Positions 25,783-33,851 of a stretch of 64,000 nt of DNA are shown in pieces. The stretch comes from Clavibacter phaseoli. GTDB taxonomy: Bacteria > Actinomycetota > Actinomycetes > Actinomycetales > Microbacteriaceae. The notes beneath the pieces were generated by a model. That model was not told the origin of the DNA. It made no database searches and saw only the letters and a list, made by a program, of their open reading frames with translations. The stretch covers positions 2,604,001-2,668,000 of the forward strand of contig NZ_CP040786.1 of the NCBI RefSeq assembly GCF_021922925.1, read 5' to 3'. A program made the position numbers and the translations under genes. The stretch's first letter is position 1; each line of letters opens with the position of its first letter.

Positions 25783-26460
25783 ATGCCCCGGCCCCGCATC
25801 CGTCCCGCGAAGCCCTCCAAGCCCGGCGCCCCGCCGCCCTCCGTGGCCGCCCGCGTGGCCGCGGATCCGGCGCAGAAGGAGGTGCTCGTCGAGGAGGCGC
25901 TGCTGCTCGTCGGCGTCGCGCTGCGGCTCCAGATGGAGAACCTGATCATCCTGCGCACGCTGCGGGAGCGCCGCCCGTACGACGAGGAGTCGCTCATCGA
26001 GGCGCTCCGCGGCGAGCTGGCCGAGCTCATCGGCGAGAAGCGCGGCGAGGCCGAGCGGCTGCGCATGTCCCGCGACCGCGCGGCGCTGCGCGAGGGCAAG
26101 GGGCGCCGGCCCGACGACTACCGCGAGGGCGACGTGCCCGGCCTCCGGCTGCGCGCCGAGATCGCGGAGGAGATGGTGGAGCGGCTGGGCGCCCTCTCGC
26201 GCGACCCGGAGGCGCTGCGCGAGGTGCTCGTGATCGCGCGCGACTCCGCGCTCGAGCAGATCGTGCGCGCGCGGCTCGCCCCGCAGCTGCTGCCCGGCGC
26301 GTTCCCCGTGGAGGGGCGCGACGACCGGGTCGGCGAGCTGCGCGACGAGCTGGCGCGGCTGGCCGCGGACCGGGAGCGGGCGGCCGAGCGGGCCGAGGCG
26401 CGGGATCCGGGCCGCGCCCGCGTCCGCACCGGTGGCCGCGGGCGCGCGCAGACGGCCTGA
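25783..26460 (+). CDS. Conserved-looking hypothetical protein with helical core
   Basis: 225 aa; I do not recognise the family. It begins with a basic, Pro-rich tail (MPRPRIRPAKPSKPG). A helical region rich in Glu, Leu and Arg follows, with probable coiled coil (about 60-110 and 185-210), and the C-terminus is Arg/Gly-rich (RVRTGGRGRAQTA), suggesting nucleic-acid or envelope contact. Start 25783 follows GGGAGGA at a good distance. TAACCT at 25735-25740 is a plausible -10 element. No catalytic motif is seen. Confidence 0.7.
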   Translation: MPRPRIRPAKPSKPGAPPPSVAARVAADPAQKEVLVEEALLLVGVALRLQMENLIILRTLRERRPYDEESLIEALRGELAELIGEKRGEAERLRMSRDRAALREGKGRRPDDYREGDVPGLRLRAEIAEEMVERLGALSRDPEALREVLVIARDSALEQIVRARLAPQLLPGAFPVEGRDDRVGELRDELARLAADRERAAERAEARDPGRARVRTGGRGRAQTA

Positions 26461-26475
26461 CGGCCCGCGGGGGCG

Positions 26476-27618
26476 CTAGGGCGCGAGCGCGAACCGCGGC
26501 TCGACGCGCTCGCCGGTCGCCGCGTCCGCCGCGAGGCTCCCGATGAGCGGCGCGAACTTGGCCCCGTGGCCGGAGCAGGGCGAGACGATCGTGATCCCGT
26601 CGACCCGGTCGATCACGAAGTCCTCGGTGGGCGTGCTCGTGAACAGGCACGTCGCCTCCGCGTACGGTACGGGCTCGACGCCCGGCAGGTTGCGGCGCAC
26701 CCAGTCGACCACGCGGGCGCGGTTGGCCGGATCCACGACGCCGTCCTGGTGCGCGGCCGACGGGATCACGCGCCCGCCGTCGAACTCGGCGACCTTGTGG
26801 CCGCGGCCCTCCACGTCGCGGCCGCCGGGCAGCGCGTAGACCTGCATGCGCTCGTCCATGTGGATGGAGGTCGGCACCGACCGCGCGGGCGGACCGTCCA
26901 TGTACGCGAAGTGGAACACCTGCTCCTGGCGCACGCGCAGCGGCGGGATGCGGTCGAGGGCCGCGCGCGGCAGCGGCAGCGCGCCGAGGAGGTCGGGCAG
27001 CCAGGCGCCGGCGCCCACCACGACGCTGTCGCCCTCGACGCGGCGGCCGTCGTGGGAGGTCACGGCGAAGCCCGCGCCGACCCGCTCGACGGACACGGCC
27101 TCCCAGCCCTCGTGCACGACGGCGCCGTGCCCGACGGCGAGGTCGAGCATCGTGCGCACCGCGGTCTCGGCGTCGACCACGCCCGCGGCCGGATGGAACA
27201 GCACGTCGGAGTCGAAGGCCATCTCCGGCCAGCGGTCCTCGGCCTCGCGCGCGCCCATCAGCTCGTGCTCGATGCCGACGCGCTCCAGCACGCGCGCGAG
27301 CTCGACGGGTCGGCGCACGAGGCCCGAGTCGACGGATCCGGTCGGGGTCACGAGCCGCGCGCCCGTGGTGCGCTCGAGCCGGTCCCAGAGCACACGGGCG
27401 TCGCGCACGAGGCGCACGTAGAAGGGGTCGTCGTAGGCGTAGCGGAGGATGCGGGCGGAGCCGTGCGAGCTGCCGAGCATGCTCGCCGGCCGGTCGCGCT
27501 CCAGCACCGTGACCTCGTGCCCGCGGCTCGCGAGCTGCCACGCGGTGGCCGCCCCCGCGAGCCCCGCGCCGATGACGACATGGTGCGATGCGCGCCCGCG
27601 CCCGGTGGATCCCGCCAT
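26476..27618 (-). CDS. Sarcosine oxidase / N-methyltryptophan oxidase-like flavoenzyme
   Basis: 380 aa FAD-dependent amine oxidase of the MSOX/MTOX group. The dinucleotide-binding motif is GAGLAGAATAW (residues 17-27). SSHGSAR at 50-56 corresponds to the SHGDTR motif of the family. A Cys at about 324 in CLFTSTPTEDF matches the residue that holds FAD covalently in monomeric sarcosine oxidase, and SGHGAKFAP lies near the end. It oxidises a secondary amine, probably an N-methyl amino acid, releasing formaldehyde and peroxide. TAGCCT six bases before the ATG suggests a leaderless transcript. Confidence 0.88.
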   Translation of the reverse strand: MAGSTGRGRASHHVVIGAGLAGAATAWQLASRGHEVTVLERDRPASMLGSSHGSARILRYAYDDPFYVRLVRDARVLWDRLERTTGARLVTPTGSVDSGLVRRPVELARVLERVGIEHELMGAREAEDRWPEMAFDSDVLFHPAAGVVDAETAVRTMLDLAVGHGAVVHEGWEAVSVERVGAGFAVTSHDGRRVEGDSVVVGAGAWLPDLLGALPLPRAALDRIPPLRVRQEQVFHFAYMDGPPARSVPTSIHMDERMQVYALPGGRDVEGRGHKVAEFDGGRVIPSAAHQDGVVDPANRARVVDWVRRNLPGVEPVPYAEATCLFTSTPTEDFVIDRVDGITIVSPCSGHGAKFAPLIGSLAADAATGERVEPRFALAP

Positions 27619-27624
27619 GCCCCC

Positions 27625-27630
27625 AGGCTA
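27625..27630 (-). promoter_or_regulatory. -10 element of the flavoenzyme gene
   Basis: TAGCCT on the minus strand, six bases before the ATG at 27618. No Shine-Dalgarno sequence fits in the gap. Confidence 0.5.
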
Positions 27631-27731
27631 CGGGGGCGTGCCGCGGACGTCCGGGCCCGGCGGGAGCCGTAACCGGTGCGGATGCGGCGGGGACAGCGGC
27701 GGGGATGCCCGGCGGCGGCATGCGGGCGGTG

Positions 27732-27926
27732 TCAGCCCCAGACGAGCAGTGCGACCGCGGCTGCGAGCCCGACCACGACGAATGGCAGACCGGCGAGGCG
27801 CATCGACCGGGGTGCCGGCTCATTCGTCCGCGACGTGTGGTTCAGCGTCCGGAAGGAGGTGATGGCCATCCCGATCAGGCAGACGACCATGACCACCAGC
27901 ATGACCTTCTCGAGCACGTCACCCAC
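27732..27926 (-). CDS. Small two-helix membrane protein
   Basis: Up to 64 aa. It has two hydrophobic helices (starting MLVVMVVCLIGMAI and LAGLPFVVVGLAAAVALL) joined by a polar loop (RTLNHTSRTNEPAPRS). The start is uncertain: GTG 27926, GTG 27917 and ATG 27902 are possible, the last with GAGAAGG close by. The second helix resembles that of the small protein at 5075. It is divergent from the HAD phosphatase gene. Function unknown. Confidence 0.5.
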   Translation of the reverse strand: MGDVLEKVMLVVMVVCLIGMAITSFRTLNHTSRTNEPAPRSMRLAGLPFVVVGLAAAVALLVWG

Positions 27927-28092
27927 GGGATCGCTGCCGCGACCGCATCGCGCGCACCTTCCCGCCCACGACCTCGTCCGGGTCCGCCGCGCCCATGCCG
28001 TCTCCGCTCGTGCCGCACCCGCGCGCGGCGTCCCCTCCATCGTGGCCGCCCCGGGCCGCCACGGCCGCCCACCCGTCCGGGAGACTGGACCC

Positions 28093-28752
28093 ATGTCCTC
28101 CCCCGTCACGCTCACCGCCCGCGCGCTCCTCCTCGACATGGACGGGACGCTCGTCGACTCGACCGCGCTCGTGGAGGAGATCTGGACGACGCTCGCCGTC
28201 CGCTTCGGCCACGAACCGGCGGACCTCCTGCGGCGGATCCACGGCGTGCGCGCCGCCGACAGCATCGCCCGGTTCGCGCCCGCCGGCAGCGACGTGCCCG
28301 CCCTCCTCGCCGAGCTCGACCGGCTCGAGCTCGACGGCAGCCCCGCGACCGTCGAGATCCCCGGCGCCCGCGACCTCGTGGCCGCGTTGCCCGCCGGATC
28401 CCACGCCCTCGTCACGAGCGCCGGCCGCGAGCTCGCGCGCGCCCGCCTGGCCGGCGCCGGCGTCCGCGTGCCCGACCTGCTCGTCACCGCCGAGGACGTG
28501 GCGGACGGCAAGCCGCACCCGGACGGCTACCTGCTCGCAGCCTCGCGCCTGGGCGTGGATCCCGCGGACGCGATCGTCTACGAGGACGCCGAGGCCGGGA
28601 TCCAGGCGGGCCTCGCCGCCGGCATGCGCGTCGTCGTCGTGGGCGACCACCGGAGCGACGCCACCGCCGGCCTCCCCCGCGTGCGCGACCACCGCGGCAC
28701 GACGGTCGAGGTCCGCGACGGGATCCTCACCCTCACCCTCCCCGGCGCGTGA
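28093..28752 (+). CDS. HAD-superfamily sugar-phosphatase-like hydrolase
   Basis: 219 aa. Motif I is DMDGTLVDS with nucleophile Asp15 and acid/base Asp17, motif II lies at LVTSAG, motif III at GKPHPDGY and motif IV at YEDAEAG, all intact. The size, an alpha-helical cap between motifs I and II, and TSAGRELARARL fit the beta-phosphoglucomutase-like and 2-deoxyglucose-6-phosphatase group. The substrate is likely a sugar or polyol phosphate. GAGACT six bases upstream of the ATG may be the -10 element of a leaderless message. Confidence 0.9.
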   Translation: MSSPVTLTARALLLDMDGTLVDSTALVEEIWTTLAVRFGHEPADLLRRIHGVRAADSIARFAPAGSDVPALLAELDRLELDGSPATVEIPGARDLVAALPAGSHALVTSAGRELARARLAGAGVRVPDLLVTAEDVADGKPHPDGYLLAASRLGVDPADAIVYEDAEAGIQAGLAAGMRVVVVGDHRSDATAGLPRVRDHRGTTVEVRDGILTLTLPGA

Positions 28753-28806
28753 CGCCGGGCGCGCGCCTGCGCATCGGCTCGGAGGGACCTGCGCGCGCGA
28801 TGCAAA

Positions 28807-28837
28807 TTGGCCACCTGGCCGAATCCCGCGATAGGTT
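28807..28837 (+). promoter_or_regulatory. Promoter of the SMR operon with a short palindrome
   Basis: TTGGCC at 28807-28812 and TAGGTT at 28832-28837 could be the -35 and -10 elements, with a long spacing of 19. GGCCA, two bases, TGGCC (28809-28820) is an inverted repeat overlapping the -35 region and could bind a repressor. The start codon of the leader ORF is six bases after TAGGTT. Confidence 0.45.
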
Positions 28838-28843
28838 CTCCGC

Positions 28844-28900
28844 ATGACCTCCCGCTCCCGCATCCTGTCGCGCCGGGCCGCCCGGACGGCCGCCTCATGA
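28844..28900 (+). CDS. Putative arginine-rich leader peptide of the SMR operon
   Basis: An 18-codon ORF encoding MTSRSRILSRRAARTAAS. It begins six bases after a -10-like TAGGTT, so it would be read as a leaderless message. Its stop codon overlaps the ATG of the first exporter gene (ATGA). That ATG has no good Shine-Dalgarno sequence of its own, so the exporter probably depends on coupling. Six of 18 codons are arginine. Confidence 0.5.
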   Translation: MTSRSRILSRRAARTAAS

Positions 28901-29298
28901 GGTGGCTCCTCCTCGGCGGCGCCATCCTCACCGAGGTGACCGCCGCCCTCGCCCTCCAGGCCGCCGTCGACGCCCCCGGCTGGTACGCGCTCGTCGTCGC
29001 GGGCTACCTCGCCGCCTTCGGCTTCCTCACCCGCGTGCTGAAGGCCGGCATGGCCGTCGGCGTCGCCTACGGGATCTGGGGCGCGTCCGGCGTCGCGCTC
29101 ACCGCGGTCGGCGCGACGGTCCTGTTCGGGCAGCCGCTGACCGGCCTCATGATCCTCGGCCTCGTGCTCATCGTCGCGGGCGTCCTGCTGGTCGAGCTCG
29201 GCTCGCAGCGCGCGCACGCGGCCCGAGCCGCCGCCGGATCCTCCGGGGCCGCGCCCGCAGCCTCCGCCCGCATCACCCCGACCGGCGAGCCAAGCTGA
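28897..29298 (+). CDS. Small multidrug resistance (SMR) family transporter, first of a pair
   Basis: 133 aa with four helices. The membrane-embedded Glu is in ILTEVTAALALQ (about residue 13), and GVAYGIWGASGVALTAV is the SMR signature. A polar C-terminal tail of about 28 residues exceeds the usual length near 105. Paired SMR genes generally form heterodimers that export quaternary ammonium compounds, guanidinium-like ions or polyamines by proton antiport. It ends in a TGATG overlap with the second subunit. Confidence 0.9.
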   Translation: MRWLLLGGAILTEVTAALALQAAVDAPGWYALVVAGYLAAFGFLTRVLKAGMAVGVAYGIWGASGVALTAVGATVLFGQPLTGLMILGLVLIVAGVLLVELGSQRAHAARAAAGSSGAAPAASARITPTGEPS

Positions 29299-29612
29299 TG
29301 GCCTGGCTGCTGCTCGCGATCGCCATCGTCACCGAGGTCGCCGCGACCATCTCGCTCAAGCTCGCGACCGACGGCCGCCGGCGCTGGTATGCGGTGGTCG
29401 CGGTCGGCTACGTGACCGCGTTCTCGATGCTCGCCGGCGCGCTCTCGCTCGGCCTGCCGATCGGCGTCGCCTACGGAATCTGGGCGGCGACGGGCGTGGC
29501 CCTCACCGCGATCCTCGGCCGCGTCCTCTTCCGGGACCCGCTGACGCGCACGATGCTGGCCGGCATCGCGCTCATCATCTGCGGCGTGCTGCTCATCGAG
29601 CTCGGGCACTGA
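29298..29612 (+). CDS. SMR family transporter, second of a pair
   Basis: 104 aa, the standard SMR length. Four hydrophobic helices are present; the conserved Glu is in AIVTEVAATISLKLATDG, and GVAYGIWAATGVALTAILG is the signature. It is translationally coupled to the first SMR gene (TGATG). The pattern resembles EbrA/EbrB or YkkC/YkkD pairs; whether it is drug- or guanidinium-selective is not evident. Confidence 0.92.
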   Translation: MAWLLLAIAIVTEVAATISLKLATDGRRRWYAVVAVGYVTAFSMLAGALSLGLPIGVAYGIWAATGVALTAILGRVLFRDPLTRTMLAGIALIICGVLLIELGH

Positions 29613-29645
29613 CGCCGGCCCGGCAGGACGAGCCACCCGCCGCAC

Positions 29646-30344
29646 CTAGATGGCGAGCCGCGCCGCCCGCCACGTCGCCAGCAGCTCGTCCGCGGTCGTC
29701 ACGAGCCCGAGGTGCAGCGACACCATCCCGAGCGCCGCCCGCTCGAGCCCCTCGTCCGTGCCGCGGACGAGATCCGAGAGCACCGTCACGCGGTAGCCGA
29801 GGTTGGACGCGTCGAACGCGGTGTTGAGCACGCAGCAGTCGGCCATGATCCCGTCGAGCACCACCGCGCGCACGCCCATCTGGCGCAGCAGGAAGTCGAG
29901 ATCCGTCGGGTAGAAGGCCGAGAGGCGCTTCTTGCCGGTGACGACCTCGTCCTCCGGCTGCACGTCGGTCGCGAACTCCGTCCAGCGGCTGCCGGCGAGC
30001 GCGTGGTCCGACGCCCCGGGGATCTCGCCCACGTGCTGCGGGAAGGTGCGCCGCCACGCGCTCGGCGAGGTCCCGCCCAGGTCGTCGACCCCGGACGCTC
30101 GCAGCTCCGAGCGCACGTGGATGATCGGCACGCCGAGCGCCCGCGCGTCCCGGTGGAAGGCGTCGATGGGCGCGATGACCTGCCGTCCGCGCGGAGCAGG
30201 GCACGGGCACTCGGGGTCCTCGGAGAGGTGGCCCTGGTGCATGTCGATGGAGATCACGGCCGTGGTCGCCGGATCCAGCCACGCGCCGAACTCCCCGTCG
30301 GGCGCGATCTCGAGGGCGGCGCCGTGCACGTCGACGGCGGTCAT
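29646..30344 (-). CDS. Isochorismatase-like cysteine hydrolase
   Basis: 232 aa. The catalytic triad of the family is visible: Asp34 in ISIDMHQGH, a Lys near 139 in VVTGKKRLSAF, and Cys at about 171 in MADCCVLNTAFD. Members hydrolyse amide bonds, for example in N-carbamoylsarcosine, ureidoacrylate or nicotinamide. It overlaps the stop of the nucleobase permease gene upstream (ATGA), so a role in purine or pyrimidine breakdown is likely. The exact amide is unknown. Confidence 0.85.
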   Translation of the reverse strand: MTAVDVHGAALEIAPDGEFGAWLDPATTAVISIDMHQGHLSEDPECPCPAPRGRQVIAPIDAFHRDARALGVPIIHVRSELRASGVDDLGGTSPSAWRRTFPQHVGEIPGASDHALAGSRWTEFATDVQPEDEVVTGKKRLSAFYPTDLDFLLRQMGVRAVVLDGIMADCCVLNTAFDASNLGYRVTVLSDLVRGTDEGLERAALGMVSLHLGLVTTADELLATWRAARLAI

Positions 30345-31765
30345 GCCGCGCTCCTCTCGTCCGACGCGGCGGCGGACGGCACGGGCGCCGGATCCGCGGA
30401 CGGCCGGTCCCCGCGCGCCTCCCGCCGCTCCAGCACAGGACGCAGCCCGTGGTTCACGAGCCCGTGCAGCCCGAGCAGCAGGAACATGCCGGTCATCATC
30501 GGGCTGGTGACGATGCTCGCGATCGACGGCGGCAGCGACCCGGAGATCGCGGGCGGGATGAACTGGGTGCCGAGCGCGACGATGAAGGACGTCGCGCCGA
30601 CCGCGAGGTTGAGGTCGTCCCACCGCACCCGGGCGAGCATCTGGATCCCGCTGACGGCGATGATCCCGAACAGGATGGTCGAGGCCGCGGAGAGCACCGG
30701 TCCGGAGATGCCCGCGAGGAACAGGCTCACCGGCGGCAGGAACGCGAGCGCCACGGCGATGCCGCCCGCGGTCAGCGTGACGAACCGGCTGCCGATGCCG
30801 GAGACGCGCACGATGCCCGCGTTCTCCGGGTAGGAGGTGGTGCCGATCCCGCCGAAGAGCGCGCCGACGACCGTGCCGCCGAACTCGGAGAAGAGACCCC
30901 GGTTGACGCGCTGGGTGTCGATGCGCTGCCCGCCCCAGCTCGCGATCATCGTGTACATGCCCATGGACTCGGTGCCGGCCTGGAGGAAGGCGACGAGCAT
31001 GAGGGCCACGACGGATCCCTCCACCCCGAAGCCCCACGGCAGCAGGTGCGGCGCCCCGACCAGCGACGCCGACGTCAGGTCGGGCAGCGTCCACGCGCCC
31101 ACGGCGAGCGCCACGACGCTGCCGCCGACGATGCCCCAGAAGATCGCGCCGCGCTTCACGAGCCCGCGGCCGACGAGCAGGCACGCCAGCACGATGACCG
31201 CCGTCGCGACCGTGACGACGAGCGACAGGGTCCCGTAGGCGGGCGTCCCCGCGGCGCCGAACCAGCCGCCCGCGCCGATGCTCGCGAGCTGCGCGCCGAT
31301 GATCACGAAGAGCGTCCCGAGCACGATCGGCGAGGACACGAAGGCCGACACGTGGCCGAACAGGCCGAAGCGCTTGAGCGGGATCGTGAGGGCCATGAAG
31401 ATCAGCCCGGCGACGGCCATCGACCCGAAGGCCGTGCCGAGGCCGAAGGTCGCGCCCGAGCTGATGATCGCGACCATGAACGCGGCGGTCGGCCCCTGCA
31501 CGATGGGAAGGCGGAGTACGCGCGACGACTGGAGGATCGTCACCAGCCCGGTCAGCAGGAAGCAGGCCTGGATCATCCACGCGACCTCCTGGCTGGAGAG
31601 CTGGAGCGAGGATCCGATGATGCTCGGGAACACCCAGACGCCGGTGAGCGCGAGCAGGTGCTGGACGCCGAAGAGGGCGGTGCGGGCGGGCGGGAGCTTC
31701 TCGTCGAAGCCGACGCTGAGCACGGGCGCGGGGGCGTCCGTCGGGGAAGGCGGAGAGACGTGCAT
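30341..31765 (-). CDS. NCS2-family xanthine/uracil permease
   Basis: 474 aa, 12-14 predicted helices. The family segments QHLLALTGVWVFP near the N-terminus, VQGPTAAFMVAI, and the substrate-binding region ESMGMYTMIASWGGQ followed by GTTSYPENAGIVRVSGIGSR are intact. It probably imports xanthine, uracil or a related nucleobase with protons. GGAGG lies shortly before the ATG. TAACTT at 31819-31824 (minus strand) is a candidate -10 element. First gene of an operon with the cysteine hydrolase, divergent from an XRE/cupin regulator. Confidence 0.92.
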   Translation of the reverse strand: MHVSPPSPTDAPAPVLSVGFDEKLPPARTALFGVQHLLALTGVWVFPSIIGSSLQLSSQEVAWMIQACFLLTGLVTILQSSRVLRLPIVQGPTAAFMVAIISSGATFGLGTAFGSMAVAGLIFMALTIPLKRFGLFGHVSAFVSSPIVLGTLFVIIGAQLASIGAGGWFGAAGTPAYGTLSLVVTVATAVIVLACLLVGRGLVKRGAIFWGIVGGSVVALAVGAWTLPDLTSASLVGAPHLLPWGFGVEGSVVALMLVAFLQAGTESMGMYTMIASWGGQRIDTQRVNRGLFSEFGGTVVGALFGGIGTTSYPENAGIVRVSGIGSRFVTLTAGGIAVALAFLPPVSLFLAGISGPVLSAASTILFGIIAVSGIQMLARVRWDDLNLAVGATSFIVALGTQFIPPAISGSLPPSIASIVTSPMMTGMFLLLGLHGLVNHGLRPVLERREARGDRPSADPAPVPSAAASDERSAA

Positions 31766-31923
31766 CGGGGGACCTCCGGTCGGGTGGGGGCGAAGGTCGG
31801 ACTTCGCTCTGGTCGTAGAAGTTACATTCCGGGTGTTGCGGGTGTGTTTCCGTCGTGCGACCGTCTCGGCACCCGGCGCGTCCGCGACCCCGCATCGGCC
31901 CGCGCACCTGGGACGATGGGCGC

Positions 31924-32553
31924 ATGAGCGAGACGACGCGCAGCAGGGCCCGCGGATCCGCCGAGCCGCACGCCGCGCCCGCGCCGGCCCCGCGCGAGTC
32001 CCTCGACGACGTGGTGCAGGGCGTGGGCGAGCGGATCAAGACGCTGCGGCTGCGGAACGAGCTCACGCTGCAGGACCTCGCCGAGCGCACCGGGCTCAGC
32101 CTCTCCATGCTCAGCACCGTCGAGCGCGGCAAGACCACGGCGTCCATCGGCACGCTGCACGCGATCGCGCACGGGCTGGGCGTGGAGATCACGACGCTCT
32201 TCGCGAAGACCGGACACGACGACTCGCCGATCATCCCGCTCGAGTCGCAGATCCGGGACGTGACGCCGGGCGGCGCGCGACGACGCTCGGCCGTCTACCG
32301 CTCCGACCTCGACATCGAGATCTACGTGGACGAGTACGACCCGGGCACGAGCCACGCCCGCCGGCCGTCGCAGCACCCGGGGCACGAGTTCGGCATCGTG
32401 ATCGACGGCGACCTCGAGATCCAGCTCGACGGCGAGATCTACGCGGCGAGCGAGGGCGACGCCGCGCAGTTCCCCGCGAAGCACGCGCACCTGATCCGCA
32501 ACACGTCGGACCGACCGGCGCGGACGGTGTGGATCAACCTCCGCCGCCTCTGA
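31924..32553 (+). CDS. XRE/cupin transcriptional regulator
   Basis: 209 aa. An N-terminal helix-turn-helix of the XRE type (about residues 35-88; IKTLRLRNELTLQDLAERTG, LSMLSTVERGKTT) is joined to a C-terminal cupin (about 130-205; HPGHEFGIVIDGDLEIQLDG, EGDAAQFPAKHAHLIRN). Such proteins sense a small ligand in the cupin. Divergent from the permease/hydrolase operon, which it probably controls. GACGAT six bases before the ATG fits the leaderless pattern of the window. Confidence 0.9.
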   Translation: MSETTRSRARGSAEPHAAPAPAPRESLDDVVQGVGERIKTLRLRNELTLQDLAERTGLSLSMLSTVERGKTTASIGTLHAIAHGLGVEITTLFAKTGHDDSPIIPLESQIRDVTPGGARRRSAVYRSDLDIEIYVDEYDPGTSHARRPSQHPGHEFGIVIDGDLEIQLDGEIYAASEGDAAQFPAKHAHLIRNTSDRPARTVWINLRRL

Positions 32554-32578
32554 ACCGCCGCGCGCATGCCGCCGCGAC

Positions 32579-32593
32579 TTCACCTAGGGTGAA
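32579..32593. promoter_or_regulatory. Palindrome over the -10 region of an MFS gene
   Basis: TTCACC, three bases (TAG), GGTGAA: a perfect 6-base inverted repeat. The hexamer TAGGGT at 32585-32590 inside it could be the -10 element. It lies 30 bases before the GTG at 32623, which has GAAGGAGG as its ribosome-binding site. The regulator that binds is not known; none is adjacent except the XRE/cupin protein upstream. Confidence 0.5.
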
Positions 32594-32622
32594 CATCCTG
32601 CACCCCGAGTGAAGGAGGCGTC

Positions 32623-33801
32623 GTGAGCCGGACGCGCATGATCTCGTCCCTGGCGCTCGTCGTCACCTGCTTCCTCGCGGGGATGGCGCTGTCGACGGCG
32701 CCGACCCCGCTCTACCCGGCGTACGAGGCGCGCTTCGGCATCGGGCCGTCGGGCGTGACGCTGCTCTTCGCGGGATTCGCGGTCGGCGCCATCGCGTCCC
32801 TGCTCGCGTCGCTCCGTGTGCTGCGCGGCGTGGACCTCCGCGTGGTCGTGGCGCTCGCGGCCGGCATCGAGGCCGTCGCCGCCGCGGCGCTCGCGCTGCT
32901 GCCCTCGTTCGGCGGGTTCGCCGTGAGCCGCGTGCTGACCGGCGTCGGCGTGGGCGTCCTCGCCTCCACGATCGTCGTCGTCATCAGCCGCATCGCGACC
33001 GCCGGCCCGCCGTCCCGCGCGGGGACGGCCGCCGTGCGCGTCGCCCCCGCCCTCAGCATGACGGGCCTCGCGCTCGGGCCGCTCGTCGCCGGCGCGGCGG
33101 CGCCCGACGGCCCCGCGGGCCGCGCCGCCCTCTACCTCGCCTTCGCCGCCGTGCTCGCCGCGGGGGCCGTCGCGGCACCCCTCGTGATCCCGCGGCTGCC
33201 GGCGGGCGGCAGTAGTCGGCCCGCCGGATCCGCGCCGGCGGCGACCCGCGACGCCCTCGCCCGCCCCCGCGGATGGGCCCTCGTCGGCGCGTTCCTCGCC
33301 TTCTCCGTCACGGGGCTCTTCGGGGCGCTCGCCCCGACGCTCCTCGGCGCCCTCGGCGGCGACGTGAGCATGCGGATCAGCGCGGCCGTCGTCGCGTCGG
33401 TGTTCCTCGCGGGCGCCCTCGCGCCGCAGGTCGTCCCCGCGGGCGCCGTCGGGATCCGCGGTGGCGCCGTGATCCTCGTCGGCGGCGTCGCGCTGGTCGC
33501 GGTGGCCACGGCTGCCGGCGTCCTGGGGCTGTTCGTCGCGGGCGGGCTGGTCAGCGGTGCCGGGGCGGGGATCGTGTTCTCCGCGTCCCTGCGCGCCGCG
33601 CTCGCGGATGCCGCGCCCGCCGCCCGCCCTCGCGCGTCGACCTTCGTGTTCGCCGCCGCCTACGCCGGGCTGGCCGTGCCGGTCGTCGGGATCGGCATGC
33701 TCCTCGGCGCGCTTCCCGCGGCCGCGGCCGCGGCGCTCTTCGCGGTCGCGATGGGGGCGGGTGCCCTCGTGCTCTGGCGCACGGCGCCGCGCGCGGCCTG
33801 A
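32623..33801 (+). CDS. Major facilitator superfamily transporter
   Basis: 392 aa with 12 hydrophobic segments. The N-terminal portion (GMALSTAPTPLYPAYEARFG) is found in a group of small actinobacterial MFS permeases of unknown substrate. SRVLTGVGVGVLASTIVVVI corresponds to the TM4/motif-B region. A GTG start with a full ribosome-binding site (GAAGGAGG) is used rather than a leaderless start. Probably an exporter. Confidence 0.85.
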   Translation: MSRTRMISSLALVVTCFLAGMALSTAPTPLYPAYEARFGIGPSGVTLLFAGFAVGAIASLLASLRVLRGVDLRVVVALAAGIEAVAAAALALLPSFGGFAVSRVLTGVGVGVLASTIVVVISRIATAGPPSRAGTAAVRVAPALSMTGLALGPLVAGAAAPDGPAGRAALYLAFAAVLAAGAVAAPLVIPRLPAGGSSRPAGSAPAATRDALARPRGWALVGAFLAFSVTGLFGALAPTLLGALGGDVSMRISAAVVASVFLAGALAPQVVPAGAVGIRGGAVILVGGVALVAVATAAGVLGLFVAGGLVSGAGAGIVFSASLRAALADAAPAARPRASTFVFAAAYAGLAVPVVGIGMLLGALPAAAAAALFAVAMGAGALVLWRTAPRAA

Positions 33802-33851
33802 CCGCGGTCCCGTCCGGCGCGTCCCGCTCCCGGCCCTGGCACGATGGCCGC

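Noticed and set aside
28753..28843. Possible guanidine riboswitch before the SMR genes
   Set aside because: The gap is only about 90 bases and I could not find the conserved loops of any guanidine riboswitch class. A leader ORF explains the arrangement better.
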